Origin: Ariolimax columbianus
Taxonomy: Eukaryota > Mollusca > Gastropoda > Stylommatophora > Arionidae
Length of the DNA stretch: 64,000 bases
Assembly (NCBI GenBank): GCA_036924085.1
Contig: JAVGWX010000003.1
Location: 123,205,468 to 123,269,467, forward strand
Reading direction: 5' to 3'
Below are positions 1 through 12,414 of the stretch, piece by piece; within the stretch, counting starts at the first letter, position 1, and each line of letters begins with the position of its first letter. The notes under the pieces were generated by a model. That model was not told the DNA's origin, ran no database searches, and saw nothing but the letters and a program-made list of their open reading frames with translations. The position numbers and the translations under genes are program-made.

Positions 1-111
1 ATTCGCTTCATTGGTGAGAGTACTTCCAAAGTAGGTAAAACTATCAACTACTTGTAATTGGTGGCTCTGCATAGTGATGATTGGTTCGCAGTAGAACGTA
101 TTGTGTGCAAT

Positions 112-691
112 TAGAAACATTACTGCCATTTTCAATGACCGTAGACCAAAGTTAAAAATAATACTGCCACTTTATATGACCATAGACCAAAGTTAGAAAC
201 ATTACTGCCACTTTATATGACCATAGACCAAAGTTAGAAACATTACTGCCATTTTCTATGACCATAGACCAAAGTTATAAACATGACTTCCATTTTCTAT
301 GACCATAGACCAAAGTTAGAAACATTACTGCCATTTTCTATGACCATAGACCAAAGTTATAAACATGACTTCCACTTTCTATGACCATAGACCAACGTTA
401 GAAACATTACTGCCATTTTCTATGACCATAGACCAAAGTTAGAAACATTACTGCCATTTTCTATGACCATAGACCAAAGTTAGAAACATTACTGCCATTT
501 TCTATGACCATAGACCAAAGTTAGAAACATTACTGCCATTTTCTATGACCATAGACCAAAGTTAGAAACATTACTGCCATTTTCTATGACCATAGACCAA
601 AGTTAGAAACATTACTGCCATTTTCTATGACCATAGACCAAAGTTAGAAACATTACTGCCACTTTCTATGACCATAGACCAACGTTAGAAA
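112..691. repeat. 41-bp minisatellite, about 14 copies, inside LINE RT
   Basis: A 41-bp unit (ending ...gaccatagaccaaag) repeats about 14 times with few differences. Some units carry a variant with 'ttataaacatgactt'. On the minus strand the unit translates as NFGL..xK.AVMF, the LINE segment that should lie between SMDKFSS and the FTYFGSTL block. Flanking LINE similarity enters and leaves the array at this point. The unit length is not a multiple of three, so the array destroys the frame. Confidence 0.95.
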
Positions 692-2652
692 ACGAGCTTG
701 AAAACTTGTCCATGCTGGTCTGCATGTGCTGTTCTGAACAGGTGTTAATGGCATAGTTATCAGCAAAGTAGGGATCGAAGATGGTTGTTTTGTAGGACAA
801 TGGGCGAATCAGATTAAACAACGGTTCATCCGTCCTGAATATGCTATGAATGTCAGGCAGTAGCCATGTTTAGCAGCAGAAAACGTAGCAGAAAATAACA
901 TAAAGAAGCGATGGTCAGCACTCAGCAGCATTTAGTAGACGAACCGACATACCATCATGAAAGGAAGGAGGACTAATGACTCATCAGGCAAAATATACTG
1001 ATCAGGCGTGTTAGTCAGGTTCAGGCAAGACATACCGGACAAGGCCTTCACCTTGACTTCCTCGTAGCCCTTTCCAGAAACGTGCTGTTTTCTTGGCAGC
1101 TTGGCTAACAAGGTGGGGGATCGACGTGATCCATGTGGTAGTGAGCAACACGCCAGATGAGGATAAGCATAGCACAACTGCCCGGAGGACCGCCGTCTAC
1201 CTTCATCATCACGCTCAGAATGTGAGGCAAGCTACTGTATCCCGTCACTTAACGTCCATTTCAGGGTCCACATTCTCAAACAACAACAATAACCACCATC
1301 ATGAAACTGGCACATACCTTTGATGGATTTTCCGGGGCATTCAATTGTTGTCAAGATTTTCCAGAGCCCTTCTCTGCTGACAGCATTAAAAGCCTTGTTC
1401 AGGCCTTCAAAATGCATGTACACATCACGCTGATGTCTCTGGTATTACTCCTGCCTTTTACGAGCTGAAAATATAATGTCAGTCGTTCCGCAATCAGCTC
1501 AGAAATCACAGTGACTCTCCCTCAGTAGCTCCCACTCAAGTTGAGATGTTTAGCGGTTCTGCAAGACTTGAGACAATCTTTTTTAATATGGTCAACAGGA
1601 GGGAGATTCCATTGTGGTTATCTCAAGATTAATGATTGTACCTGCGCGTGTGCATGTGAACAAGACATCTTTATGTTTCTGCGGAAGATGACCTGCATCC
1701 ATAATTGAACGAAAGATATTTTCTGGCGTGTGCAGCAGCACGGACATTCTGCTTTGTAAACCTCAACATGAAAAGCATCCAACACTGGGTCCATACCGCT
1801 GGACATTAGGTTGATTGTTTTCCCGACCTCATTTCTTATCAGCGTGATATCAAGCATGTCTGGATAACAGCCTGAGGCATGCATGATATGGCTATACTCG
1901 TTGATGAAGGACCAACTGTATTGGGTAGCATGGAAATGATCCGACCAAAGCTCCAGGATACGGACTTTCTCGGCCAGCAGTGCCGTGCCATCAGCATTAA
2001 GGACCGTAGATGAGAGATAGGTCCGATGACCGTAGACTATTTTCAGGGCGTCGTAAAACCGCTTCGAGTCATCTGTGTCTGCATATCCCTGGAGTTTAAC
2101 CGCCTTGCTATTGGACCAGGTATCCTGCATAACCCTGATCTTGTTTTAGACAATCATGAATATATTGGTGAAGGATTTCATTTTGGAAGAAACAGAGCAA
2201 TCTTCTGAGAAGTCTTAAGTCAAAATTTGTCATCCACCAGAAACATTATAACCTAATAAATCTCATGAAAACAGTTATGGTTATTATGTTCCGCAAGAAC
2301 CACGTTATCAGAAACGGTAGATTAGACAGCACCTTTCAGTCCCATTCATCATCCATTTTGATCTTTCAAAACCGTGCACACGACAGCCGACTACCAAGAA
2401 TCGTGGAAAAGTATCCGCATGTAGTCCACTATATAGTTTGGAGATAGTAAGTATCTTCATATGTTTCCGCACCCAATGACGTCGTCATGACCCTTAATAG
2501 AAATTGAACGTTGACACGATGAGTATGTGATCTATCCAGCACACGACACCATACATAGACTTTGTCACTTGAACATCCTGTCTGTCCATCTTTCTGGTCA
2601 AGACATAGTCAGCAACATGCTACTGCTTAGAGTGAGGATGCATTCACAATAT

Positions 2653-3095
2653 CCTGTGTGAGTTGCTATACGAAACTTGGTGTTATTCTGTGTGAGTTGC
2701 TATACGAAACTTGGTGTTATTCTGTGTGAGTTGCTATACGAAACTTGGTGTTATTCTGTGTGAGTTGCTATACGAAACTTGGTGTTATTATGTGTGAGTT
2801 GCTATACGAAACTTGGTGTTATTCTGTGTGAGTTGCTATACGAAACTTGGTGTTATTCTGTGTGAGTTGCTATACGAAACTTGGTGTTATTCTGTGTGAG
2901 TTGCTATTCGAAACTTGGTGTTATTCTGTGTGAGTTGCTATACGAAACTTGGTGTTATTCTGTGTGAGTTGCTATACGAAACTTGGTGTTATTCTGTGTG
3001 AGTTGCTATACGAAACTTGGTATTATCCTGTGTGAGTTGCTATACGAAACTTGGTGTTATCCTGTGTGAGTTTCTATACGAAACTTGGTGTTATT
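2653..3095. repeat. 34-bp minisatellite, about 13 copies, inside LINE endonuclease
   Basis: A 34-bp unit (containing gttgctatacgaaacttggt) repeats about 13 times and is nearly identical throughout. On the minus strand it reads NNTKFRIATHT, which corresponds to the endonuclease segment following AEHDLLI in related LINEs. AVHDLSI precedes it at 3120-3100 and a degenerate MHPHSKQ..ADYV block follows at about 2640. The array is therefore an in-place expansion of LINE coding DNA. Confidence 0.95.
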
Positions 3096-3498
3096 GATAG
3101 AGAGATCGTGAACGGCACATCGACACAAAAGTACCCATTACAGTTGCATTTTTGTCCGCGCGAGGTACCCCAAGTATTCTTTTACACCAGTCCACCTCCC
3201 CCATTCCTCCGAACGGATGGTCAGTCACTGGACTGGTTTAAATTCACCAAAGTTAACGACCTTCTCTGACTCTGGAACTCACCAGATGACAGTGTGTAGT
3301 TCTACGTAGAATTTATTCTTGGTATTCTTAGGATTAGTCATTGCTGGAACATAAGCACTGATCAATGTAGTCCTCAACCCGTGTCCCAGTGAATGTCACA
3401 GAGCCACGAGTCAGTCATTGATGTCCTATGATTGTCTTACGATTTATGTAGACTAGAGCTAGAGGAGACCTAATGACAAATCCTTTTTTTTTTTTTTG

Positions 3499-5954
3499 CT
3501 TTGATGTTTGCCTCACTAGTTTCTACTGGCGGAGGCGCGCCATTTTCCACCCCAGACCGTAGTCAATTGAGCGATATCAGGACGCATAAACCAGTGCTTG
3601 GATGTATGTGTGCATCTGTATGTACCTATGCTAGGTTTGTGCGCTCTCAGAAGCTAGCCCAACCAAAGTGCAATGGAAGGGCTTTACCACGAGGGCGCGT
3701 GTGAAAGTTGTGCAAGGGTGTGACTGTAGGACAGAGTCAAATGAAACAGAGTGAGGTAAGAGAAGAGAGAGAAGGGGAAGACTAACGTCTCTTTGTGATG
3801 TCACTCCATCTCCGGAAAAAGTGCAGTTGCCCACAACTTCTGTAATCTGGTCGTTTTCGGTAACCTCGCTTAACTTAATGCAACAAACATCCATCTTGTA
3901 ATCCCTTGTTCTCTAACCACCAGTGCCGTCCTCCGTTCCGGTCTATCGGCCTTGACTGCCCAGTAATTACCTACGTGCAGAAGGTGAGCTCCTTCATTTG
4001 ATTTAATTTCACAGTACAATTGTCTTGTCTGACGCTGTAACTTGCTCTTTAGTAAATTCAAGTGAGAGGGATTTGCGTTGTCGTCTGCCGTAGTCTGTCG
4101 TCCTGGCATACCTTTGGTTCTCGTTGCAAGATGTTGTCAAGACGATTGTAGGTGGCACATCATACTTATTCTACATCAATTCAATATAATGAGGAAATGA
4201 AAACATATGAACTACATGGACTATTCAATTTATGTAGACCAACGTGTAGTGACACCGGGAATCATTGCTTTGGAATTACAATGCCATTCTGCGATTATGA
4301 ATGTCGGATCATTTATCGGATATGTACTATAACACAATCACTGACAGTAAAATGACAATACATTTTAAAATATATTAGTGTTCACAGAATGCTTGGAATT
4401 ACAATAATATAGCATACTCACTTGCAAAGCCACATCAGCAATCTTCAATATTGTGTAGTTTTAAGAATTTAATTACATATATTATCGTATTAACTTTAGA
4501 AAATGAATGGGCAAGCACTTGCACTTGAACAAACTTGTGGCCATTGACAATGCAAGTATGTAGGTATCAACAATGGTGTATACGAAATAACAGAATGTAT
4601 TAGATACATATGTAACTGTTTCTTATATTTTGTTGGTCTGTTCTATTTTTACCAATATAAATTGTGTAGAGCTAACCTTTCACTGGGGGTTCTGTATCAT
4701 TGGCTGGTGCATAACGTTGGATAAGGTTAATGTTTATCACATTGTTGGCAGTTTTAAATGTAGCTAAATTTCATTATGTGCCCTACTGAGTTACATTCTA
4801 TAAGTGCCGTTCACGCCTCTTTTGATAGCATTAGGGCTAAGCTATCATTATGGTGTAGGTTTTTTCCCCATAGATAGCAGTCTTTTCCCTCGACTCAGAT
4901 TTATGCCTTTATCTTCTTTCCACCTTATTTCAGTCTTTTTATATCAATTTTGCAACTTCTTATCTCCGCTGCTACATGTGCGACATTCCTATTCTGCACA
5001 ATATAAGAACATTCCAGCTACCAAGTCCTGTGGTTTTCCTAGAATTAAACAATTAAGCCGGCGATACAAGTGGCCTTCTCTGTATTTGCCCTTTTGATAG
5101 AGGATCTTCTACTGTTTGGGATGATTGCATTTCATGTTTCCAATTATCGTTGACTTGTTCATATCTGTTTAAGTTTCTGTGTCTTAAACTATGTACATGA
5201 TGAGGGAGCCGGGACTATGCTCAACCGTCCTTATTATGTTCTTATGACATGCTTGGAAGGTTGACACTTATGATTCTTACTCTTATTTTCCTTGACATGC
5301 TCTCTATATATCGCTCATCCTGCTTCCCTATCTCTCATTAATCGAACATGCATTGTAGGCAATTGATACATTGTAAAACTCATGCAATCTGTGGGGCTTA
5401 TAACATGTTTGTCAATACGAGCTTATAGATGCAATAAAACTTGCATTCATGCATATAAACCCATCAAATAAATCATTTCTGTTTATAACGAAAACGGCGA
5501 TAATTTAAAAAAAAACTATATTTTTTGTAATTATTTTTGTTAGTTATTGCCCATCGCGAAACCATGATGGCCACAACATGAGACGGTCTTGTCGTAATAA
5601 TGTGATGTGCGCTGTATGAGGATTATAGTGAGGAAGGTTATGCGCTGGTCAACAACCTCACTCTTATCGGTTACCTTAGATCAGTGGCAAGACTATTGGT
5701 TGAGACGACTGGAGTCGGGATGCAAGCACGCTGGTCTTAGTTCCTGTGAGACCAATCGTAGCTTGAAACTTGCGGGATTGGATCACCCACCGTTTCCGTT
5801 CATAAACATTAACAAAAGGATGGTATTATGGTTTCATATTAAGCATAGTGATGTAACTGGTTAGCAGCAAGATAGCAGTAGTAGCCCATTTCAGTCATGA
5901 CTGACTATAGGATGATATGACTTGTGCTGGAAAAAAAAATAATAACAACAACAA
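3499..5954. other. No gene recognised (about 2.5 kb)
   Basis: AT-rich unique-looking sequence. Short open frames (3501-3704, 4804-5097, 5607-5864 on plus; 3631-4109 on minus) show no family motif and have composition expected of chance ORFs. No tandem repeat or RNA gene is visible. The oligo-T run just left of it (3483-3498) could be the poly-A of an element on the minus strand. Confidence 0.5.
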
Positions 5955-6720
5955 AATGTACTTAGCGTTTGTTGTCTTTCTCCTTGCCGCGTTGTCGTTT
6001 CAGTTCTCCGTGTTGCAAGAGCTTCGCTTCACTAAGCGTGAGCTGGCTATTCGGGGTACATCTCCACCTCGATCGGTCTGCAGCTTCGTCTTTCCAGAAT
6101 GTCACATTCATATCCAGTGCTTTCATATCACGCTTGCACACATCTATGAACCTCAAGTGTGGTCGGCCGACTGTTCTCGTGTAATTCGCCAACTGTCCGC
6201 ATCTGATACCTTTGGGAATGTGACCATCTTCCATGCGACGAACATGACCAAGGCATTGTAGTCTTAGCTGCCTAAGGATAGTGTACATGCTTGGAAGATA
6301 AGTGCGATAGTGCACGTCTGCATTTTGTCACTCTTGTCTCTCGATGTCATTCCAAGAATGGATCGCAGGCACCGTAGGTGGAAGCTTGTTCTCTTGTTCG
6401 GCATACGTTGTCCAAGTCTCGCTGCCATATAGAAGTGTCCTTACGTGCATTGCGTACCATGGCCTTGGTTATTTTTTTGTCAGCTTCTAGTTTTTTTCCA
6501 AATACGCGTTGTGAGGCTTTCCCAATGCGACTGTTCATTTGTGAGTCTTGTCATCGATTATGGATCCCAGGTATGTGAATTGATGCACAGCTGCCAGTTC
6601 ATAAATATCAATGCTAACATTTGACGTGGCATCTAATTCCACAGTTTTTACGATAACAAGTATTTTAGGCATATTCAGCTTTCATGTCAAAACGGTCAAT
6701 CTGCAGGTCGTGTGACCGGT
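5955..6720 (-). pseudogene. LINE ORF2 C-terminal fragment
   Basis: Minus-strand reading gives the C-terminal part of an APE-type LINE. A degenerate thumb region lies at about 6600-6350 (MNSRIGKASQRVFGKK, after a TYLGSIID-like stretch). A well preserved end lies at 6315-5962, with LRQLRLQCLGHVRRMEDG, GRPHLRFIDVCKRDMKALD and AADRSRWRC. In intact relatives this conserved tail follows the RT. A frameshift separates the two parts. The fragment abuts the plus-strand CR1 relic at about 6750. It is the same general LINE type as at 1-3483, and a related tail occurs at 62.7 kb. Confidence 0.88.
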
Positions 6721-6751
6721 TATTAATTATTTTATTCATTTGTTCTTTTCA

Positions 6752-7880
6752 TATATATATATTAACGATTTGGACATTGATATGGAATCCATGATTGCAA
6801 ATTTCGGTGATGAAACAAAACTATGCAGTAGTGTTTCATCTAAAGCAGAAGTGAATATATTGAAGTCGGATTTAGATAAAATTCGAGAATGGTCTGTAAG
6901 CTGGCAAATAGAGTTTAATGTACATAAGTGTACAGTCATACACATGGGTAGACCCAATATGGAACATAATTACAGAATGGGCGAGAACAATTAGAATTAT
7001 GGAAAAGGAAAGGGATCTAGGGTATATAATACATAATACAGGTCAAGTGAGGAAGCAAATCCAGGGATCAGTGAAAACGGCAAATGTAATGTTAGGTATG
7101 ATAAAAAGAAATAATAAATATAGGAGCAAGAGAGTGATAGTTAAACTGTATAAATCATTAATTAGATATAGATTGGAGTATTGTGTGCATGTGTGGAGTC
7201 ATCATATGATATAAACATGCTGGAATGGCTACAAAAAGGACTGACAAGGCTGATGATGGAATTCCAGAATTATAGTTATGAGGAAAAAAAACAACCGGTC
7301 TACAGTGTCTATAAAAGAGAAGAATGCGAGGTGACAATACAGGTTTATAAGATAATGAAAGGGACGGATAAAGTTAAAGTCAATGGCTGGATTTATTGAA
7401 ACGAGTTTCCCATACGGCTCAGCCTGCCGAGACCATCTCACAAAGCACGAGCTCCGTAACTCCAGCGATGAACCCAGGGATCTCCGGAAAAATTGCCATC
7501 ATTAACCAACCGCGGCAGCTCGAATTCGAACCCCGACATTCTGAACACGAGGCAAACGGCTTGACTACTTCGCCACAGAGACCCCTAGGAACGGATACAT
7601 TAAACTATAACACGTTTTTTTCAAAATACAACCAACTACAAGAACTAGAGGGCATAGCTACAAATTAACTAAAGAAAGGTCCAGATTAGATATTTTTCAG
7701 TCAGAGAGTGGTCCATGCTTGTAATGCATTGCCACAGGAAGTAGTGAAGGCAGGGACATTTAATGCATCTAAGAATAGATTGGATGATCATAATTGTTAG
7801 ATCACAGTACTGTAAATGAAAATGGTAATATACAGACTCTGCAAAGTCTTCTAAACTAGTATAAAGACGTTAAGTGATAG
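6752..7880 (+). pseudogene. CR1-like LINE 3' fragment (RT C-half to 3' end), split by a SINE
   Basis: Plus-strand frames carry the second half of a CR1-like RT: INDLDIDMESMIANF followed by GDET, where FADDT is expected, so the catalytic YxDD box is damaged. Next come SDLDKIREWSVSWQIEFN and KCTVIHMG, then a thumb segment (TANVMLGMIKRNNKYRSK) in a shifted frame, then the RGDLI-like end. The 3' UTR is shared with the copies at 39.2-44.9, 48.7 and 60.4 kb: 'ttgccacaggaagtagtg', then 'atacagactctgca', then 'gtataaagac' near 7860. A SINE (7396-7594) lies between the thumb and this tail. 5'-truncated and dead. Confidence 0.88.
7396..7594 (-). mobile_element. tRNA-derived SINE inserted in CR1 LINE
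   Basis: This 200-bp block is absent from the homologous CR1 copy at about 42.86 kb. On the minus strand it starts with a tRNA-like head: A-box-like 'tggcgaagtagtcaagc' and a perfect B-box 'ggttcgaattc', the two internal Pol III promoter elements. A target duplication is not clear (gaaacga/gaacgga at best). Possible coding frames across it are spurious. Confidence 0.75.
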
Positions 7881-8899
7881 GCATGATTCTAACCAACAGC
7901 CATTTTATTTACTTGCACAATAAACATGTAGACATTTCCAACATATAAAGCAAGAATGCAGTTATAAGAACTGATAATCTGTTTTATGAGAAAAAGAAGT
8001 CGATTCGGATGGAAAGTGCGAGACTATTAGCATAAGCTTTGCTGCTGATCACAAATAGAGACAAGAATATACAGTATCAGAATCATACAGATATGAATTA
8101 TTATGCATTCCATTTTTGTGTTAGGAGAGCCTGGCAAAGAGAGCGATGTGACGAGTGAACCATGGGCGTTTACTCTTGATCATTGTGTACTTTAAGAGAA
8201 AATTATAATCTTGTCTGTCCCTGCTTCATTCCATTCTCCATATCAGCGATCTCCATGTCACCTTTTCCTTTGCTTCCTATTATCTCATTTCCGGATATCG
8301 TTGATCAATTTTATTGCACGTGTTATTTTGTTCAGTGTTCCCCTCCCCTCCCCATGTATGTATTACTGTCTTACAGTTATTCACACATTATAATGTATAC
8401 GTTCATTTTCTTGTTCATGCCATGCTTTTATTGATTTTTTGCCTACTGACTTCTCCTCTACTAAAATGTGATATTGTTATAACACCTCAGTTTTGCATAT
8501 GGGTCCAGTTGACCTTAACAGGAACCCTACAGGATCCTACTGTTCATGTCGTAAGATGAAGACTGAGTAGAGTTAGAGCTAAGCATGAAGCTCATAAAAT
8601 AACCATGTAAAACAAAGAACAACACAACTTATCTCTAACAGCACACGGATTCTTGGTTGTGTGCATCTTTCAATGAAAGCATCGGCAGTTGCTGCCTTGT
8701 CTTATGTATCTACTGAGGTACAAAAAGGATATGTCTTTTTTGCTGTATGTATCTGCAGCTCTCATATTTTCTATCAGTTCTCCTTCTCTGAGCTCTTCTT
8801 TGTTCTTTCTGAAACACATTACAAAGAATAAATGAATGTGCTGACAAATGGTGAGGTGCGTTATATGGGGTTTTATTTGATTAACCAAAGACATCCGTG
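7881..8899. other. No gene recognised
   Basis: AT-rich sequence without a recognisable family. Overlapping 60-83 residue frames at 8183-8559 are low-complexity and carry no motif. Confidence 0.45.
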
Positions 8900-9100
8900 T
8901 ATATATGATGTATGTATGTATTTGTGTATGTATGTATGTATGTATGTATGTATGTTTGTATGCATGCACATATGTATGCACGCATGAATCCTTGTATGTA
9001 CGTTTCTGTGTGTGCGTGTGGTGGTGGGTACTTGTGGTGGTGGTGTGTTTGTTGTACGTGTGTGTTGCATGTATTGTGTATGTGTGTTGTGTAATGTATG
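8900..9100. repeat. TGTA/TG-rich microsatellite
   Basis: (TGTA)n at about 8905-8955 grades into degenerate TG/TGG-rich sequence to about 9100. Histidine/threonine or cysteine/valine-rich open frames on both strands are artefacts of this composition. Confidence 0.9.
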
Positions 9101-9672
9101 TAATGCTCAACCCATTTGCAAGTTGTCAGCATATTACCAGCAACCGCACGCCACCCCTCCCCATCCTCCACCCCCAAAATCCCTCATATTTTGCTGAATA
9201 GATTTTGGTTTTTCTTCAGAGCATATTCTTCCATGACCTTTTAAGTTTAAGTTTCAGCTTGCAATCAGCAAGTGGCCTTAGACCATAGGTTCATATTAAG
9301 GGAAGGGGTTCATGTACTGTCATTCTTGTGGACTAAACCAAACATGCAGGGCTATGGTGACATTATGTTGATTGGCTTTCCCAGGAAATCGTCACGTCAT
9401 GAATGTAGAAATCACTCAACTATGCTCACATGCCGTCCAACCATCAATGGGCCTTCCTTCATGAATCCGGACATGGACCCGTGTGTCAGTTTAGGTGTAT
9501 GTTCATTTGTTTGTGCGTATGTCGTGCATGTTTGTAAATTTATAAATCTGTATGTTTGTATATTTTAAATTTTTATATTTTTTTAATGTTTGAATGTTTG
9601 TATATGTGTATTTTTGTATGGTTATACATATGCACGATGTGTGTACGTATAATGTTTGAATATGCCCAAAAG

Positions 9673-9690
9673 CCCCCCCCCCCCCCCCCC
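9673..9690. repeat. Poly-C run
   Basis: Eighteen consecutive C residues followed by another C-rich stretch. The length is probably unstable between reads. Confidence 0.95.
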
Positions 9691-9734
9691 GTCCCCCCAT
9701 CCCTCACTCCTACCGTCATTTGTGTTCAATAAAT

Positions 9735-9866
9735 TTTCCTAGAATAACATAGGAAACGTTAGAAATTTTCTTAGAATAATATGAGGAATGTTAGACATTT
9801 TCTTAGAATAAAATGGGGAACGTTACAAATTTTCTGAGAATAGCATGGGGAACGTTAGAGATGATC
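9735..9866. repeat. Degenerate 32-33 bp tandem repeat, about 4 copies
   Basis: Units of the form 'ttttcttagaataa..' ending in 'aacgttaga' recur four times with substantial divergence. Confidence 0.8.
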
Positions 9867-9984
9867 AGGAAGACGTTAAGTGTGACGTTTCCTTTATAAG
9901 TGGATATCAGATCACAGAAGTGATGTGTTCTGACGAAACAGTCTTTATATGGGCGACCCAAGTGGGGGCTAGAAAAACTAATTG

Positions 9985-10705
9985 AATCGACGTAAACATA
10001 ATAGCTAAACCAAGAACATATATTTAAACATCAGGAAAACAACAAATTTTGACAACAGACAAAGTGAAGAATACAGTGATAATGTAGAAATAGAAGACAT
10101 AAATGATCTTGGATATCTGGGATCTGCCATCGATAATTCTGGCGACTGCTAAACTGAACTGACAAAAAGACTTGCGGTATACAAATGAACAATTTGTTGG
10201 ACGGCGCATGCAAGCAGACAGATCCAAATGAACAGGATATTGTTTTCCCAGTAACGACATATGGTTGAGAGACATGGACATTAAACAAATCAATTGCAAA
10301 TAAGATCACAGGTTTTGAAATGACGTGTTACAGAAGGAAATTGAAAATATCATGGACATAAGAACGACAAATAGAGACATTTTGCAATCGCTGTACATGA
10401 CATAATATTGGCTCATAGAAAAAATCGCCAAAAACCTTTCGATATGTCGGTCATGTCAAGAAGCATAACGGTCTGGAGAGAGTGATAACAAAGGTCATGG
10501 TTCTTGGAGGGTGGAAGAGAGATCGACATCGGAATGATGGCATCGGGACATTATGGGCAGTTTGGGGATGTTTTTGCATGACGCTGGCCGACTCGCCCTC
10601 ACCCGAGATGCACACAGAGCTGCCGTGACAGAAACTACGATCTGGAAAAATATGTCCCATGATGGTGATGCACAAAAGTGCAGAGATGCATATGATTCAC
10701 GCAAT
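9985..10705 (+). pseudogene. LINE RT C-terminal relic
   Basis: Heavily mutated plus-strand similarity to the C-terminal third of a LINE ORF2. EDINDLGYLGSAID is at about 10095-10135, a degenerate thumb follows, FEMTCYRRKLKISW is at about 10315, KNLRYVGHVKKHNGLERVI at about 10430-10490, and a final RLALTRDAHRAAV block (the usual RDREAWR box) at about 10590. Frames change several times and stops are frequent. The minus-strand ORFs here are shadows. Confidence 0.72.
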
Positions 10706-11269
10706 TGAACATTTAAATGAAATTCCTCTCCATCCTAGTTCTAAATAGCATTTCCATTAGGCATGTCCCTCTGCCAACAGCTGGCAATATTGACGGAATT
10801 AACTACTTTCTCGTGCATCAGCATCTGCGGCTATACTTCGGAGATAGAACGCGTAGGGACCTTACGGAAGTGCTTCTTGGAAAGTGTGATGTCCGAGTAA
10901 TACATCCGCAACTGTAAGAAACTTCTGCAAAAAGGAATAAAAATAAGAGAAGCATATGTTATTGCATGCAGGATACGTATATAAGGCCTTATATTAGATC
11001 CTCTAACACGCCTAAAGAAGCGCATTTCAATTCATCACGTGACAATGCATTCCTCAGAGATTATCGATTAGAATGTATGTATTGATTTATTTTTGCTGTT
11101 TGTGATCATGTGTATTTTTTACTGATCCTGGCGATGAACGTATACAGAGAAACGCACCAATGTCGCAAAAAGTACATGTTAAAGCTGTCAGGAAACGTAT
11201 GCTAAGAAATGAAAGAAAGTCAAAATTAGACACTCTGTACTCATCTGCTTGTTCTTTTTTCGTCCTGAA

Positions 11270-11490
11270 AAAAAAATACATTTGTTACGTTGTATCGTAG
11301 TTTACAGCAAGGCTACGACATTTCTACCTTTCGGCCCGACACATTCGGTTTCAGTACGACCTGATTTTTAGTCCTGGTTTGCCTCACTCAGCTACGCCTA
11401 GTCTCTAAGCCAGTCTGCACGGATGCTGCCTGCGTCCATGGCTAACGCTTGAAGGGCGAAACTGGGTCCTAGACAATTCTTTCTCTCTGA
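11270..11490 (+). repeat. Dispersed repeat, copy 1 (partner near 50.4 kb)
   Basis: About 200 bp containing 'tttacagcaaggctacgac', 'ttcggcccgacacattcgg' and 'agtacgacctgatttt'. The same blocks in the same order occur on the minus strand at about 50490-50330 ('tttacagtgtatctgcgat', 'ttccggtccgacacatcgg', 'agcacgacatttttgg'). The family is unknown and no coding motif is visible. Confidence 0.6.
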
Positions 11491-11879
11491 CCCCGAAGGA
11501 AGACATCAGCAATCAATCGCTGACTGCTGTCAATTCATTCAAAGCCCCCATGGCCTCACTCTCAAATCAGACTCATGTCCTCCATTTGAGGTATGTGCCT
11601 CGTGAAAGGTATGCTTGCTTTAAGAGAAGCGGTCTTGTAAACGTCTATAACGTTTGTGCATTGTATTATCCTTTCTGACTCCAATTTTTTAACTATTGAA
11701 TTTAGACAAAATTCTAGTGCTTTCCATAGAAATACTTTGATTTTTGTTCGAGTTTATTCAATAATGTAGTTTCTTCGATTTTGTAGAGATTGTTAAATTT
11801 TAAGAACTTTTTCCAATTGTTTATAGATCATTCAATCTTCTGAACTGTTATTCGAAGTAGCTTAATATTTCACAGAACG

Positions 11880-11990
11880 TCTGATTAATGTAGTGATAGA
11901 GCACTCGTTTTTTCACGGCTAAGGTGCGCGGTTCAACTCCCGGCACCGGTACACTTGAGTTGACTTAGCTCCAAACGTGTACTGGAATTA
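11880..11990 (+). mobile_element. tRNA-derived SINE head
   Basis: The tRNA-like head has an A-box 'tagtgatagagcactcg' and B-box 'ggttcaactcc', spaced as in a tRNA. The acceptor and T stems do not close properly, so this is a SINE head and not a tRNA gene. It is followed by 'ttgagttgacttagct', reminiscent of SINE core sequence elsewhere in the window. Confidence 0.6.
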
Positions 11991-12414
11991 CTGTACGAGA
12001 AGAAAACGTAGCCATGAAGGAAACTACACAAACAAGCTATGACCTTGAGTCAATAAAGTATATTAACTCTCCATCACCGACAGCACCGTCTAATATTGGA
12101 CAAAATTATTCTATAATTACCTATATGGATGCGGATAAAGAGGGGTAGAAAAGAAAGGTCATAGAAATCCTTTAGCAAACGCTGACCAAGTGGTTCAAAG
12201 AGCAACACAAGTCTTTTTTTTTGGACGGCATCCGGCGTCTACCCAAGCAGTGGAATGCGTGTATGAATGCCTTTGGCGACTTTTTCTAACTAACCCTGTG
12301 GCATGTTTGCTTCATAACAATTGCTAGATTTAATTCTGTCACACCAGATGATGTAACTTTCAAATGTTTGTAATAAAGCCACTGGTTTCCGGTTTCATTT
12401 AAATCCGCTCGTAT

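Larger units (their letters stand above)
1..3483 (-). pseudogene. Decayed APE-type non-LTR retrotransposon (LINE) ORF2, partial, runs off left edge
   Basis: A LINE polyprotein can be followed on the minus strand from endonuclease to reverse transcriptase, through many stops and frameshifts. In order: AP-endonuclease pieces near 3480-3100 (LISAYVPAMTNP, AVHDLSINNTKF) and 2640-2490 (HVADYVLTRKMDRQDV, VCWIDHILIVS); the linker near 2130-2000 (KRFYDALKIVYG); RT fingers near 1790-1730; RT palm near 1430-1350 (NKAFNAVSREGLWKIL); the YADD box near 770 decayed to FADN; then VVDSFTYFGSTL at about 50-10. This matches the EN-RT layout of APE-type LINEs, which replicate by target-primed reverse transcription. 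Two tandem arrays (112-691 and 2653-3095) interrupt it and are made of its own coding sequence. The 5' end stops at an oligo-T run at 3483-3498 and the C-terminus lies beyond the window. It is non-functional. The clade (RTE/L2-like) is not resolved. Confidence 0.85.

Noticed and set aside
4804..5097. 97-residue ORF
   Set aside because: No motif, AT-rich context, no neighbouring exon-like frame; likely chance.
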